Shown one piece after another: positions 15,877 through 24,067 of a DNA stretch of 64,000 nucleotides; the first letter of the stretch is position 1, and each line of letters opens with the position of its first letter. The translations under genes and the position numbers were made by a program. Under the pieces are notes generated by a model, which made no database searches, was not told the origin of the DNA, and saw only the letters and a list, made by a program, of their open reading frames with translations. This DNA is from Leifsonia sp. Leaf264. Lineage in GTDB: Bacteria; Actinomycetota; Actinomycetes; Actinomycetales; Microbacteriaceae. Location of the stretch: assembly GCF_001422325.1 (NCBI RefSeq), contig NZ_LMMR01000005.1, positions 372,001 to 436,000 on the forward strand. The letters are read 5' to 3'.

Positions 15877-15893
15877 CCGCGCATGTAGGTGGA
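15877..15893 (+). promoter_or_regulatory. Type 2 SAS for the gene run at 15.9-17.5 kb
   Basis: CCGCGCATGTAGGTGGA followed by GACGAAGGAC; the next start is preceded by GAGGAG. Confidence 0.6.
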
Positions 15894-15927
15894 GACGAAG
15901 GACATCCGCCACCTCTGAGGAGCCCCA

Positions 15928-16506
15928 ATGACCCTGCTCAACTACGACGCAGCCGCCCGCGCTGCCTGGAAAGCCATCCACCCCGAAGGCGACTGGGACA
16001 GCATCCCGTCCGACGAGCACACCAACTGGATGAGCCTCGTCGGTGACGCCGCCCGCCGCGCCGAAACCGCAACCACCCGTCAGCGCTCCGGTGAGCCGGA
16101 CCACATCTACCGCGCCGGGGTCCTCGGCGACACTGAACGCGCCGCCATCGACCGCGGATACCGGAACCGCACCGAAGTCCGCACCCCCATCACCGTCAAC
16201 GAGTACGACTTCGCCGTCAAGTGGGACGACGAGCGCACCTTCCCGTTCTTCGAGGACGAGCAGGCCATCGGCATCTTCGGGTACGGCCACACCGACAAGC
16301 AGGCGTTCGCCGCCGCCGTCAACGACTACGACGTGTACGTCGGGAACGTCGACCCGGGAGAAGCGACCTACGACGCCTCCGTCGTCGAGCACGACTGGGC
16401 TGTCGCCTACACGGTGAACGGCGACGTGAACTCCTGGCTGCTGTCCACCCACGATGTGACCGAGACCACCAAGGGTGCGTTCCCCGTGACGGTGGTCCCC
16501 CGATGA
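15928..16506 (+). CDS. Tandem paralog A, unknown function
   Basis: 192 residues. It is a clear paralog of the next gene: both start with E/DAARAAW(K/Q), have HP-E-WD, then an IYR block, W-D-TxxFPFF-D, GI-GHGHTD, and end TxGAFPVT. The spaced-out aromatic and acidic residues suggest a globular alpha/beta domain. CTGAGGAG precedes the ATG. Confidence 0.7.
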   Translation: MTLLNYDAAARAAWKAIHPEGDWDSIPSDEHTNWMSLVGDAARRAETATTRQRSGEPDHIYRAGVLGDTERAAIDRGYRNRTEVRTPITVNEYDFAVKWDDERTFPFFEDEQAIGIFGYGHTDKQAFAAAVNDYDVYVGNVDPGEATYDASVVEHDWAVAYTVNGDVNSWLLSTHDVTETTKGAFPVTVVPR

Positions 16507-17078
16507 CTGTGTTCGAGGAGGCAGCCCGCGCCGCCTGGCAGCACCTCCACCCCGACGAGAACTGGGACAACCTCACCCCGGCAGACCAGCGAAGTTGGAC
16601 ACAGTACGTCGGCTGGTCCGTCCGCCAGGCCGAGTACACCACCAACCCGGACCGGTTCCAGCAGCCTCCGTACATCTACCGCGACGACCGCGACGTCCTC
16701 CACAACGGTGTGATCAACGACGTCACCCGACGGTTCCAGGACGACACCGAGGTCCGCCGGGTGATCGACGTCACCGCTGAGGATTTCCGCACCCAGTGGG
16801 ATCCGACCACGTCATACCCGTTCTTCGACGACCGCGAAGGAACCGGTATCTACGGGCACGGGCACACAGACCAGGCCGAGTTCGTCGCAACCGTGAACAC
16901 CTGGAGCAACTGGTTCAGCGAGGAGGAACCCCGCTACTACGCCGCGGACGTTCAGCACCTCTGGGGTGTCGCCATGACCACCGGTCCTGACAGCCCCCGC
17001 GAGGAGTGGATGCTCCTCCTCGACGAGGTCACCGCTGAGACCCCCGGTGCGTTCCCCGTGACGGCGATCCTGTGGTGA
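16503..17078 (+). CDS. Tandem paralog B, unknown function
   Basis: 191 residues, overlapping paralog A by four bases. Shared landmarks include AARAAWQHLHPDENWD, PYIYRDDRDVLHNGVI, YPFFDDREGTGIYGHGHTDQAEF and the TPGAFPVT end. A recent tandem duplication followed by divergence is the simplest explanation. Confidence 0.7.
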   Translation: MTVFEEAARAAWQHLHPDENWDNLTPADQRSWTQYVGWSVRQAEYTTNPDRFQQPPYIYRDDRDVLHNGVINDVTRRFQDDTEVRRVIDVTAEDFRTQWDPTTSYPFFDDREGTGIYGHGHTDQAEFVATVNTWSNWFSEEEPRYYAADVQHLWGVAMTTGPDSPREEWMLLLDEVTAETPGAFPVTAILW

Positions 17079-17479
17079 ACGCGATCATCACCGACATCAC
17101 CACCGCCCGCCGGCGCCGCGACCTGAACGTGTTGCTGGACCGATGCCGGAATGGACTGGATCAGCCGCTGACCGAAGACACTCGCGACCGTATCGTCGAG
17201 CTCGTCGCCGACCCGTCCGAGCAGACATGGGATGCAGCCCACGGCGTCTTCGTCGACGGGCGCACCACGCTCTGGCAGGCGCTGCTCGCTCACACCCGCT
17301 ACCGGCACGGCGCCGCACCGCAAGACCGGGTCACCGACGCCGGCTTCGAGCCGTTCCGCCCCCCGCAGATCGCCCGTGTCCGAGGGTGGGAGAAGGTGCC
17401 GACGCCTACGCAGGTGCTGGCAGCGATCGGCGCGCAGCTGGACGCCGCCGACACGCACCCGCACGAGAACCTCAACTAG
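17075..17479 (+). CDS. Hypothetical protein
   Basis: 134 residues. Of two adjacent GTGs I chose 17075, which gives the GTGA overlap seen throughout. Helical; no motif recognised. Last gene of its run. Confidence 0.65.
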   Translation: MNAIITDITTARRRRDLNVLLDRCRNGLDQPLTEDTRDRIVELVADPSEQTWDAAHGVFVDGRTTLWQALLAHTRYRHGAAPQDRVTDAGFEPFRPPQIARVRGWEKVPTPTQVLAAIGAQLDAADTHPHENLN

Positions 17480-17524
17480 CCAGCAGGGCCGTACTCTGAG
17501 CCGTCGCCGAACGAAACGGGAACC

Positions 17525-17728
17525 ATGAAGAAGTACATCCTCGCCGCCGCCATCACCCTGGTCGCCACCCTCGCTGTGATGTGGGTTCTCATCCAGGCCG
17601 TGCCGAACGCGTCCACCCAGGCGCACCAGCAGTGCTTCCGTGCGACCAGCCACAACATGGACCTGTGCAGCGCCATCTTCCCCTTCCCCGGAAACAGCTG
17701 GCTCAACGGCACCTCACTGATCGGCTGA
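17525..17728 (+). CDS. Small membrane or exported protein
   Basis: 67 residues: MKKYILAAAITLVATLAVMWV forms a membrane helix or uncleaved signal, then a short outside part with two Cys (CFRATSHNMDLC) that could form a disulfide. GGGAAC lies before the ATG. Function unknown. Confidence 0.65.
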   Translation: MKKYILAAAITLVATLAVMWVLIQAVPNASTQAHQQCFRATSHNMDLCSAIFPFPGNSWLNGTSLIG

Positions 17729-17735
17729 GAACACG

Positions 17736-17775
17736 TCGGCTCGGCTCGGCTCGGCTCGGCTCGGCTCGGCTCGGC
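17736..17775. repeat. Pentanucleotide tandem repeat (TCGGC)8
   Basis: Eight perfect TCGGC copies in the gap between genes, ending 25 bases before the SAS of the gene at 17819. Copy number could change by slippage and alter spacing or structure upstream of that promoter. Confidence 0.95.
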
Positions 17776-17799
17776 TCGACCGGAAAGCTCCGCGGCAGG

Positions 17800-17813
17800 G
17801 CCACACACCTACG
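17800..17813 (+). promoter_or_regulatory. Type 3 SAS for the gene at 17819
   Basis: GCCACACACCTACG, 19 bases before the ATG. Confidence 0.6.
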
Positions 17814-17818
17814 AACGC

Positions 17819-18769
17819 ATGACCAAGAACCAGAAGCCAGTCACCCGCCGCGACCTCGGCCTCGAGCGACAGGACGGCCACTCCTCCACTGAGTTCGCCG
17901 CCCACAAGAACACCGCCGCATCGGCCGCAGCCGCACCCCTCACCGCTCCGCAGCAGGCGATCGCCGACGCGGAAGCAGCCTGGTGGAACGCCATCGACGA
18001 GAAAGCTCGGGTGATGATCGCCGCCCAGAAGACTGTCGACGACGCGAAGGTGGCGCTGGTCAGCGCGCGGATCACCGCCGTGTACCCGGATGCTGTGTCC
18101 GCGAAGTTCGAACTCACCGGCGTGCAGAGTGGCAAATCCCTGCGACTTGTCGAGGTGACCGCCGGGAACGGATCTCAGACGTTCACACTCCAGGACGGCG
18201 ACGCCACCCTCTACAACCAGGTCGCCCTCGACCTGAAGAACCTCCATGACGGCTTCGACGCCATCCCGATCGACACCGGAGGGTGGGGCGGCCGAGGATT
18301 CGGCACCATCAACCTCGGCCACAAGCACCGCGCCGACGCCGCCTTCGGAACAGCTGCCGGTGAACTCGACATGCGCAAGATGATGCCCGGCATCCTGGTG
18401 GAAGCCCGGAAGCTGCAGAAGCTCGACGACGAGAAGCTCGCCACGATCACCGACGATGACCTGAACTTCGTCTACAACACGACGCTGGCTTTGGCGCTCG
18501 GAGACCTGCGGACGATGGAAGCGTCGTACCTGGTCGGGCAAATCCCTGAGGACATGGACGGGTTCCTTCGCGAGGTGACCGTTGACGCTCCAGTCATGCA
18601 TGGGATCTTCGCCCAGCTGAAGGATTGGGGCGTGCTGAGGGACGAGAACCTCGCAGCCGTCAGCCGAACGCAGGCCACCTGGCTGTACAACTCGTATGTC
18701 AAAGGGCCGCTGGAGGACTTCGCCTATGACCTGTGGGCGAAGTACGGAAACGACACCGAAGAGGGCTGA
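17819..18769 (+). CDS. Mid-size protein of the type 3 SAS cohort
   Basis: 316 residues. The N-terminal 35 residues are polar and carry a loose form of the cohort tag (RQDGHSSTEFAAHKN). An Ala-rich helix follows (about 40-80), then an alpha/beta body with a Gly-rich loop IDTGGWGGRGFGTINLG (near 146). No catalytic motif recognised. It stands alone between its SAS and the next one. Confidence 0.65.
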   Translation: MTKNQKPVTRRDLGLERQDGHSSTEFAAHKNTAASAAAAPLTAPQQAIADAEAAWWNAIDEKARVMIAAQKTVDDAKVALVSARITAVYPDAVSAKFELTGVQSGKSLRLVEVTAGNGSQTFTLQDGDATLYNQVALDLKNLHDGFDAIPIDTGGWGGRGFGTINLGHKHRADAAFGTAAGELDMRKMMPGILVEARKLQKLDDEKLATITDDDLNFVYNTTLALALGDLRTMEASYLVGQIPEDMDGFLREVTVDAPVMHGIFAQLKDWGVLRDENLAAVSRTQATWLYNSYVKGPLEDFAYDLWAKYGNDTEEG

Positions 18770-18797
18770 CGGTCAGTCAACGCAAAGGGGTCCGCAT

Positions 18798-18815
18798 CCG
18801 CGCATGTAGGTGCTG
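18798..18815 (+). promoter_or_regulatory. Type 2 SAS for the gene run at 18.8-21.6 kb
   Basis: CCGCGCATGTAGGTGCTG followed by AAAGAGAGG and the ATG at 18834. Confidence 0.6.
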
Positions 18816-18833
18816 AAAGAGAGGTCCCCTCCC

Positions 18834-19040
18834 ATGGACAGCACCGAACTCGAGTACAAGGCGAAGTGGCGGAACAACCGCACCGGCCGCACGTACTTCA
18901 TCAACGCCTGGCACGACACCGACGGCGGATTCATCCAGCTGCTGTCTGATGCTGAGCCGCAGATGCTGCACTGGCTGACCATCAAGGGGTTCCGCCGCGA
19001 CTACCGACCCGTCACCGACGAGAACGAGGCATCCGCATGA
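18834..19040 (+). CDS. Hypothetical small protein
   Basis: 68 residues, beta-hairpin-rich (YKAKWRNNRTGRTYFINAWHD). The start is preceded by AGAGAGG. Four-base overlap with the next gene. Function unknown. Confidence 0.65.
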   Translation: MDSTELEYKAKWRNNRTGRTYFINAWHDTDGGFIQLLSDAEPQMLHWLTIKGFRRDYRPVTDENEASA

Positions 19041-19474
19041 TCGACATCGACACCCTCCCCACTGCTGAGAACAGCATCCCCAACGTCACCCCCCGCGCCG
19101 AGGAGATCTACGTCATCGAGACCGGCTACCCGTCCCTCGAAGACGTCGGCTTCGGCGAGTACACCTATACCCTCGCCACCGAGGAGGGGTTCTTCACCTC
19201 TCCGCGAGCAGCGCAGCTAAGGGTCGACGAGCTGAACGACTACGCCGACGACTACGCCGTGCACGTGAACACCATCGAGCGGTCCAACTGGAAGGCCCGC
19301 GACACGTACAACCAGCTGATGGACCAGCGCGCCTACCTCCGGAAGAACGGGGTGATCCCCGCGGGCGACGAGCCGCGCGAGCCGATCCCCGCGAAGCCGC
19401 GCGTGCACCACGAGTGGCTCATCATCATGCAGAAGAACCTGCACCGCGCCACGAAGCTCGGAGCCGCCGCATGA
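19037..19474 (+). CDS. Hypothetical protein, 'STIP' family member 1
   Basis: 145 residues. It shares a layout with the products at 20917 and 22520: a beta-rich start (YVIETGYPSLEDVG), a GFFTSPRAAQLRVDELND-type helix, a Y-x-x-Y strand, an RxYLRKNG helix, a Pro-rich strand and a VHHEWLIIM end. In this copy the AGLTSTIP signature has become NGVIPAGD. Function unknown. Confidence 0.65.
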   Translation: MIDIDTLPTAENSIPNVTPRAEEIYVIETGYPSLEDVGFGEYTYTLATEEGFFTSPRAAQLRVDELNDYADDYAVHVNTIERSNWKARDTYNQLMDQRAYLRKNGVIPAGDEPREPIPAKPRVHHEWLIIMQKNLHRATKLGAAA

Positions 19475-19839
19475 GCACCCCCGTCACCCTCGCCGACGCG
19501 CTCGGCGGCGACATGATCACCGTCCAATTCCGTGACACGTACGAGCGGACCACGGTCATCACCACCGAAGGCGGCGCCCTCTACGCAGACGATCGTGCAC
19601 TCCGGTCCAAGAACGGACTGATCGGCAAGGACGTCGAGTCGTACACGATCACCCGCCGCGACCTTCCCGATGATGGAAAGGAACGCGAGTTCGCAATCCG
19701 GATGATCGACGGCCGCATCATGAAGCAGTCCGTGTCTCCGACGTACGAGAAGGCCACCGACTACTTCTCCTCCGACCTCGACACGATCGTGTTCCGCGAG
19801 GTCAACCCATGGCAGAACATCGTGGAGGCCACCCGATGA
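19471..19839 (+). CDS. Hypothetical protein
   Basis: 122 residues, beta-rich, soluble; no motif recognised. ATG 19471 overlaps the previous stop; an earlier in-frame ATG would give a far longer overlap. Coupled to the next gene as well. Confidence 0.65.
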   Translation: MSTPVTLADALGGDMITVQFRDTYERTTVITTEGGALYADDRALRSKNGLIGKDVESYTITRRDLPDDGKEREFAIRMIDGRIMKQSVSPTYEKATDYFSSDLDTIVFREVNPWQNIVEATR

Positions 19840-20192
19840 CCGACGACGAGCTCGACTACGCCATCTCCGAAACCCGCAACACCCTCACCGAGCTGCTCCA
19901 GGACCGCGCCAACCGGAGAGCCGCCCGCGGCGCCGAACTCCTCGCGAAGAACCCGTGGACGGTCGGCGAGTGGGTGTCCACGAAGTGGTCCGTCCACAAC
20001 TACAAGGTGCTCTCCCTCAACCCGAAGAGCGTGGTCGTGGAGGCGACGTTCGGGATGAAGGAGACGATCCCGCTGCACCGTGTGCACCCGGCGGAAATCA
20101 CCAAAATCGGCGGGCCCGGCATCCAACTGCCAGCACCGATCAGGCCGCCGGCGCGCACACCGGGTAACTGGGGCTGGCAAGACGATGAGTGA
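19836..20192 (+). CDS. Hypothetical protein
   Basis: 118 residues: an N-terminal coiled helix (1-45), then a small beta-barrel (VGEWVSTKWSVHNYKVLSLN, KETIPLHRVHP) and a Pro-rich tail. The barrel resembles SH3-like modules elsewhere in the window. Function unknown. Confidence 0.65.
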   Translation: MTDDELDYAISETRNTLTELLQDRANRRAARGAELLAKNPWTVGEWVSTKWSVHNYKVLSLNPKSVVVEATFGMKETIPLHRVHPAEITKIGGPGIQLPAPIRPPARTPGNWGWQDDE

Positions 20193-20216
20193 CTTCAGCA
20201 TCAACGGAGGACCGCC

Positions 20217-20612
20217 ATGGCTCAGCGCCGGAATCTGACGACGATCGAGACCGGGACGAAGTTCGCCGGTCTGATCAAGTACGCCCGAGTCGTTGAAGGG
20301 GATGTTGTCCACTACTCCTTCCGCAGCTTGAACGCCGCGAAGGTCCTTGAGGAAGCGCAATTCCGGTCCCGATTCCAGGATGAAGCGATCCGAGCCCACA
20401 ACACCATCGTCGACGGACCATCGGACGCCGCAAGGCAGCGCGCTGACGTCGCCGACCTGCTCGCCGCCTACCCCACCGGGAACCCGAAGCTCGACGCGGA
20501 CATCCTCCGCGCCCGCGACGCCCTCGACAAACTCGACAAGACCATCGCCCACACCACCTTGGTCACCGCCATGGCCAACGGGATGACCCTCGAACAGTGG
20601 AACAACTCCTGA
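20217..20612 (+). CDS. Hypothetical protein
   Basis: 131 residues, helical in the last 70 (ILRARDALDKLDKTIAHTTLV). GGAGGACC precedes the ATG. No family recognised. Confidence 0.65.
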   Translation: MAQRRNLTTIETGTKFAGLIKYARVVEGDVVHYSFRSLNAAKVLEEAQFRSRFQDEAIRAHNTIVDGPSDAARQRADVADLLAAYPTGNPKLDADILRARDALDKLDKTIAHTTLVTAMANGMTLEQWNNS

Positions 20613-20650
20613 ACCCGGTCGCCCACGACCCTGACACAGAAGAGACACGC

Positions 20651-20920
20651 ATGCCCAAGACAACCGACCCGCAGGACGCCCTCGCCCAGCTGTTCGACCA
20701 GGTGCTCCACACCGCCGGCGATGACGCCGGCCGACAGCTCGCTGTCGACCACTACGACCTGATTCGCGACGCCATCACCCTGAACGACGAGGCTCGGGCT
20801 GAGAACCGGCGCTGCACCATCAATCACCTCGCCGACCTCGCCGAAACAGGCGACGAAGAAGACCACGCCGACAAGTGGGCCCAGTGGCTCCGCAACCAAG
20901 CAGACCGAGGCGCCGTATGA
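20651..20920 (+). CDS. Hypothetical helical protein
   Basis: 89 residues, acidic, all-helical. ATG 20651 follows AGAAGAGAC. Overlaps the next gene by four bases. Confidence 0.65.
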   Translation: MPKTTDPQDALAQLFDQVLHTAGDDAGRQLAVDHYDLIRDAITLNDEARAENRRCTINHLADLAETGDEEDHADKWAQWLRNQADRGAV

Positions 20921-21645
20921 GCATCTACCTGATCAACCGCACGGCGTACGACCACGAGACGGGTGCCTGGGCCACCAGCGCCAACATCGACTCCGGCTAC
21001 TACACCGACGCGGCGGCTGCAGAAGCGGAAGCCGACCGGCTGAACGCCCGCGAGCACGAGTACACGACCTACGCCAACATCGAACGCGGCACCATCCGTA
21101 TGGAGCAGCTCGCCTACGACGAATACCTCCTGCAGAAGAAGGCGATCGCCGACGCCGGACTCACCTCCACCATCCCCGCCGTGCGTCCGCCGGCCCGAAC
21201 CGAGCCACTCACTCACGAGCGGTGGCTGCAGGTCCACCCGTCCGACACATACGCCGTCGTCGAGGTGGGCCCCGCCGGCACCGGTCAGGCCGCCGCGCCC
21301 GGAATCCCGTCCCGCGAGGCCCTGGTCGCCGCGTTCACCGAAGCCCGACTCACAGCGCACAGGTTCCGCGGCGAGGATGGCTACACGTCCGTCGCCATCC
21401 ACACAGACGAGACCGCCGCCGAGCTGGCCGCAGACGTCGTCATCAAGTTGATCGGTGCTGCCGACGCGGGCCCGGCCGAAGCCACCGCAGCCGACACCAC
21501 CGAGACCACCATCGACGAGGAGCAGCCGGTCGCAACCTGGTACGACCTGGACCGGCACCGCCAGAAGCAGGACTGCTCGTACCGGGACGCCTACAAGTAC
21601 TTCCGGACCAACGGGTACGACATGGCCGCCGTCCCGGAGCCCTGA
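20917..21645 (+). CDS. Hypothetical protein, 'STIP' family member 2
   Basis: 242 residues. The first 125 match the products at 19037 and 22520: YYTDAAAAEAEADRLN helix, AYDEYLLQKKAIADAGLTSTIP signature, THERWLQVHPSDTYAVVEV. The added C-terminal half is a helical, Ala/Asp-rich region and a YRDAYKYFRTNGYDM end, perhaps a second domain. Function unknown. Confidence 0.65.
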   Translation: MSIYLINRTAYDHETGAWATSANIDSGYYTDAAAAEAEADRLNAREHEYTTYANIERGTIRMEQLAYDEYLLQKKAIADAGLTSTIPAVRPPARTEPLTHERWLQVHPSDTYAVVEVGPAGTGQAAAPGIPSREALVAAFTEARLTAHRFRGEDGYTSVAIHTDETAAELAADVVIKLIGAADAGPAEATAADTTETTIDEEQPVATWYDLDRHRQKQDCSYRDAYKYFRTNGYDMAAVPEP

Positions 21646-21665
21646 TCGACAAGAATCTCGGCGGT

Positions 21666-21683
21666 CCGCGCATGTAGGTGTCG
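21666..21683 (+). promoter_or_regulatory. Type 2 SAS for the gene run at 21.7-22.9 kb
   Basis: CCGCGCATGTAGGTGTCG followed by AAGAAAGAAGGACACCC and ATG: the clearest example of type 2 with its leader. Confidence 0.65.
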
Positions 21684-21700
21684 AAGAAAGAAGGACACCC

Positions 21701-21979
21701 ATGCCGCAGCCCACCCAGGAGCCCACCGAACCGCCCTGCTCGTTCCAGCCAGAGATCTGGTCGATCGAGTTCGTCGACGGCGCCCCCGTGATGCTCTGCA
21801 ACACCCACGGCCACGCCGGCTGGGGTGAAGTGTACGAGTTCGAGCCCGGCGAAGCCGTCGGCACCTGCCAGTACTTCGACGACCCCTCCACCGGCGACCT
21901 GACCCGGTACGACCAGGACGACGTCCACCGGATGCGCACGAACACCCAGCACGACCTGTACTCGGTGGTCGGTCGATGA
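21701..21979 (+). CDS. Hypothetical protein
   Basis: 92 residues. A Pro/Glu-rich start, then beta-rich WSIEFVDGAPVMLCNTHGHAGWGEVYEF, and an acidic end. AGAAGGAC sits before the ATG. Four-base overlap with the next gene. Confidence 0.65.
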   Translation: MPQPTQEPTEPPCSFQPEIWSIEFVDGAPVMLCNTHGHAGWGEVYEFEPGEAVGTCQYFDDPSTGDLTRYDQDDVHRMRTNTQHDLYSVVGR

Positions 21980-22206
21980 GCGCATTCGCTGAAGTCACCA
22001 TCAACTGCGACGGTCCCGCCCTCAGCCACCGCGCCCCCAACCTCCCCTCCGACCTCGGCGGCTGCCCCGGCTGGTTCCAGTCCGACACCGCCCGCACCGG
22101 CGAAGCCCGCCGGCAAGCGAAACGAGCCGGATGGCGCACCGAACGCGTCGACGGCCGCACCTACGACATCTGCTTCGCCCACCACCCTGAAGGGAACCCC
22201 TCATGA
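21976..22206 (+). CDS. Small Cys-containing protein
   Basis: 76 residues with Cys11, Cys30 and a C-terminal CFAHH. It starts MSAFAEVTINCD, close to MSAFVECFLCD of the next gene; both share a helix ending in AGWRTER/KGWTVGP, so they are likely paralogs and possibly zinc-binding. Confidence 0.65.
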   Translation: MSAFAEVTINCDGPALSHRAPNLPSDLGGCPGWFQSDTARTGEARRQAKRAGWRTERVDGRTYDICFAHHPEGNPS

Positions 22207-22523
22207 GCGCTTTCGTTGAATGCTTCCTCTGCGACCAGCGGATCACCACCCACGCAGACCACCTCACCGACAAGCAGATCGCGAAGGAGTTCGCGAAGAA
22301 GGGCTGGACGGTCGGACCGAGCCGCTGCCCCGAGCACGTCGGCCTGGACGCAGCACCTCCGAAGGAGGACTGCACCCTGGAGCACGACCCGGAACCGATG
22401 CTCCGAACCGGCATGGCCGCATCCTGCCAGACCGTATGGATGAAGAAGGCCCGGTTCTCACCCCGCGAAGGCACCTGCCGCTGGTACGACCACTACGTCA
22501 CAGACAAGGCAGCAGCAGCATGA
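22203..22523 (+). CDS. Putative zinc-binding protein
   Basis: 106 residues. CFLCDQRI at the N-terminus and CPEH near 42 make a plausible zinc site. AKKGWTVGPSRCPEH has the form of the AWxxFR-CP-H motif of small actinophage/actinobacterial zinc proteins. Overlaps its neighbours by four bases. Confidence 0.65.
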   Translation: MSAFVECFLCDQRITTHADHLTDKQIAKEFAKKGWTVGPSRCPEHVGLDAAPPKEDCTLEHDPEPMLRTGMAASCQTVWMKKARFSPREGTCRWYDHYVTDKAAAA

Positions 22524-22891
22524 CCATCTTCATGATCGAAGTCGGAACGCTCGACAACGACCGATACATGAAGTGGGCGGTCTATCCGGACTTCGGCTAC
22601 TTCACCGAACGCAAGGACGCTGAGGCGAAGATCGACCGGTTGACCGACCGCACCGCTGAGTACAAGAAGTACGTCGCCTCCCGGTACCGAGTCACACCAG
22701 CCGACACGGAACGGTACGAGTCGTACCTCGCACAGAAGGCAGCGATCGAAGCCGCCGGCCTCACCTCCACCATCCCCGTTGTTCGGGAGCCGAAGGATGC
22801 TGTCGCCGTCAGCTACGAGAAGTGGCTGGCTGGGCAGCCGGCCGACACCAGGTACGACGTCTACGAAGTCGAGCCTGGGAAGGCAGCGTAG
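22520..22891 (+). CDS. Hypothetical protein, 'STIP' family member 3
   Basis: 123 residues and the shortest clean copy of the family: YFTERKDAEAKIDRLTDR helix, YESYLAQKAAIEAAGLTSTIP, SYEKWLAGQPADTRYDVYEVEP. The AAGLTSTIP string is identical to DAGLTSTIP of the product at 20917 apart from one residue. Function unknown. Confidence 0.65.
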   Translation: MTIFMIEVGTLDNDRYMKWAVYPDFGYFTERKDAEAKIDRLTDRTAEYKKYVASRYRVTPADTERYESYLAQKAAIEAAGLTSTIPVVREPKDAVAVSYEKWLAGQPADTRYDVYEVEPGKAA

Positions 22892-22903
22892 CCGGGCGCT
22901 CAC

Positions 22904-22913
22904 GCCACATGGC
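22904..22913 (+). promoter_or_regulatory. Type 1 SAS for the gene at 22922
   Basis: GCCACATGGC, 18 bases before the ATG. Confidence 0.6.
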
Positions 22914-22921
22914 TCACCTGT

Positions 22922-23308
22922 ATGCCAGTGAAATCCGGACCGATGCACGCGTCCCGGTGCGATCGCACCGACGTCCACGAACGCCACCGCCACACCTATG
23001 GTGTCGACGACGAAGACGGGTACGAAGTCTGCGACGGGATCGAACCGCCCCCGCCGCCCCGCCTGCTGCCGCCGGAACTGGTGGAGCTCCGCCGTCTCGC
23101 GGAAGCCGCAACCGACGGCCCCTGGAACACATACGAGACTCTGCACGGCGAAAACCACGTCATCGACGGCCGCGGGTTCCTCGGAGGCGGGATCATCGCC
23201 ACCACCACGTACAACCGGGAGGACGCTGCGTTCATCGCAGCCGCGAACCCGGAAGTCGTTCTCGAGCTGATCGCCCGCATCGCGAAGCTCACCGGAGTGA
23301 ACACGTAG
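22922..23308 (+). CDS. Hypothetical protein with ead-like C-terminus
   Basis: 128 residues. The N-terminal 40 are Cys/His-rich (MHASRCDRTDVHERHRHTY), then a PPPPPR linker. From about 57, LVELRRLAEAATDGPWNTYE ... DAAFIAAANPEVVLELIARI matches the Ead/Ea22-like motif common in phage and bacterial accessory proteins (family knowledge), whose function is unclear. A terminator follows. Confidence 0.65.
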   Translation: MPVKSGPMHASRCDRTDVHERHRHTYGVDDEDGYEVCDGIEPPPPPRLLPPELVELRRLAEAATDGPWNTYETLHGENHVIDGRGFLGGGIIATTTYNREDAAFIAAANPEVVLELIARIAKLTGVNT

Positions 23309-23331
23309 CGACCAAATCCCCAGCAGCACGC

Positions 23332-23369
23332 AGAAGCCCCGCACCAGATGATCTCGGTGCGGGGTTTCT
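23332..23369. terminator. Bidirectional terminator
   Basis: AGAAGCCCCGCACC (23332-23345) pairs with GGTGCGGGGTTTCT (23356-23369) across a 10-base loop, with T-runs on both ends. It separates convergent genes ending at 23308 and 23383. Confidence 0.85.
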
Positions 23370-23382
23370 TGTTGTCCTGGGG

Positions 23383-24024
23383 TCAGCGTTCGATGAACCC
23401 GGCGGGGATCCCGTCGCGGTCGCGGCCGGCGAGGAACTCGCGGAGGTTGGTGAGGATCGTCTCGTGGTTGTCGCGGGTCATGCCGTCCACCTTGGAGTTG
23501 TTGTGGAACCCGTCCACGAGCTCGTCGACTGTGGTCGGGAACGTCCCGCCGAGGTCTTCGGTGTCGAGCTCGATGATGACGTCCTGCTCCTCCCAGTTGC
23601 CGGTGCCGCCGGACTCCAGGCGGGCGTCGTCGAACGCGTCACGGATCCACTGGTCGATGACGTTGGTCCGGTCGTTCAGGTAGGCGGTGGAGTCCGTGAC
23701 TCCGGACGGGACCGCGTCGTAGAAGTCGAACCGGACGTGGCCGGTGGCGACGAGCTCCGAGCCGCCGGTCTCCTCGTAGATCGTGGCGCTCTCATCGGTG
23801 CGGAACACCGCGATCGTGTGCAGGGCGTCGTCCTCGACGTCGAACATCCACTCGGTTCCCTCGCTGATGTCGTCGAAGTCGCTGGCCATCGTGATGTTCA
23901 ACCCAGCTTCAGGGGAGGTCTGCACGTTCGCGTACCTGCCGTCCTGGTTCCGCAGGACACCCTCATCGAGGTAGGCGAATGTCCCATCCGGGTTGGTGTG
24001 CTTGGGGCGGTTGATGTTGTTCAT
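23383..24024 (-). CDS. Mid-size protein of the type 3 SAS cohort
   Basis: 213 residues, acidic. The N-terminus has the cohort tag twice over: NPDGTFAYLDEG and RNQDGRYANV. The rest is alpha/beta without recognised motif and ends LREFLAGRDRDGIPAGF. The ATG lies 18 bases after a type 3 SAS on the minus strand; a longer frame to 24141 would run across the divergent promoter and is rejected. Function unknown. Confidence 0.7.
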   Translation of the reverse strand: MNNINRPKHTNPDGTFAYLDEGVLRNQDGRYANVQTSPEAGLNITMASDFDDISEGTEWMFDVEDDALHTIAVFRTDESATIYEETGGSELVATGHVRFDFYDAVPSGVTDSTAYLNDRTNVIDQWIRDAFDDARLESGGTGNWEEQDVIIELDTEDLGGTFPTTVDELVDGFHNNSKVDGMTRDNHETILTNLREFLAGRDRDGIPAGFIER

Positions 24025-24029
24025 GACCT

Positions 24030-24042
24030 GTAGGTGTGTGGG
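24030..24042 (-). promoter_or_regulatory. Type 3 SAS, minus strand
   Basis: Reads CCCACACACCTAC on the minus strand, 18 bases before ATG 24024. It stands back to back with the plus-strand SAS at 24068. Confidence 0.6.
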
Positions 24043-24067
24043 CTGGTTCCAGCGATTGCCTGGCTGT

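Noticed and set aside
17736-17775. CRISPR-like or replication-origin repeat
   Set aside because: Five-base units without spacers or AT-rich DNA; only a simple tandem repeat.
20824-22185. 453-codon open frame on the minus strand
   Set aside because: Antisense to coupled genes and runs through an SAS; no start signal of its own.
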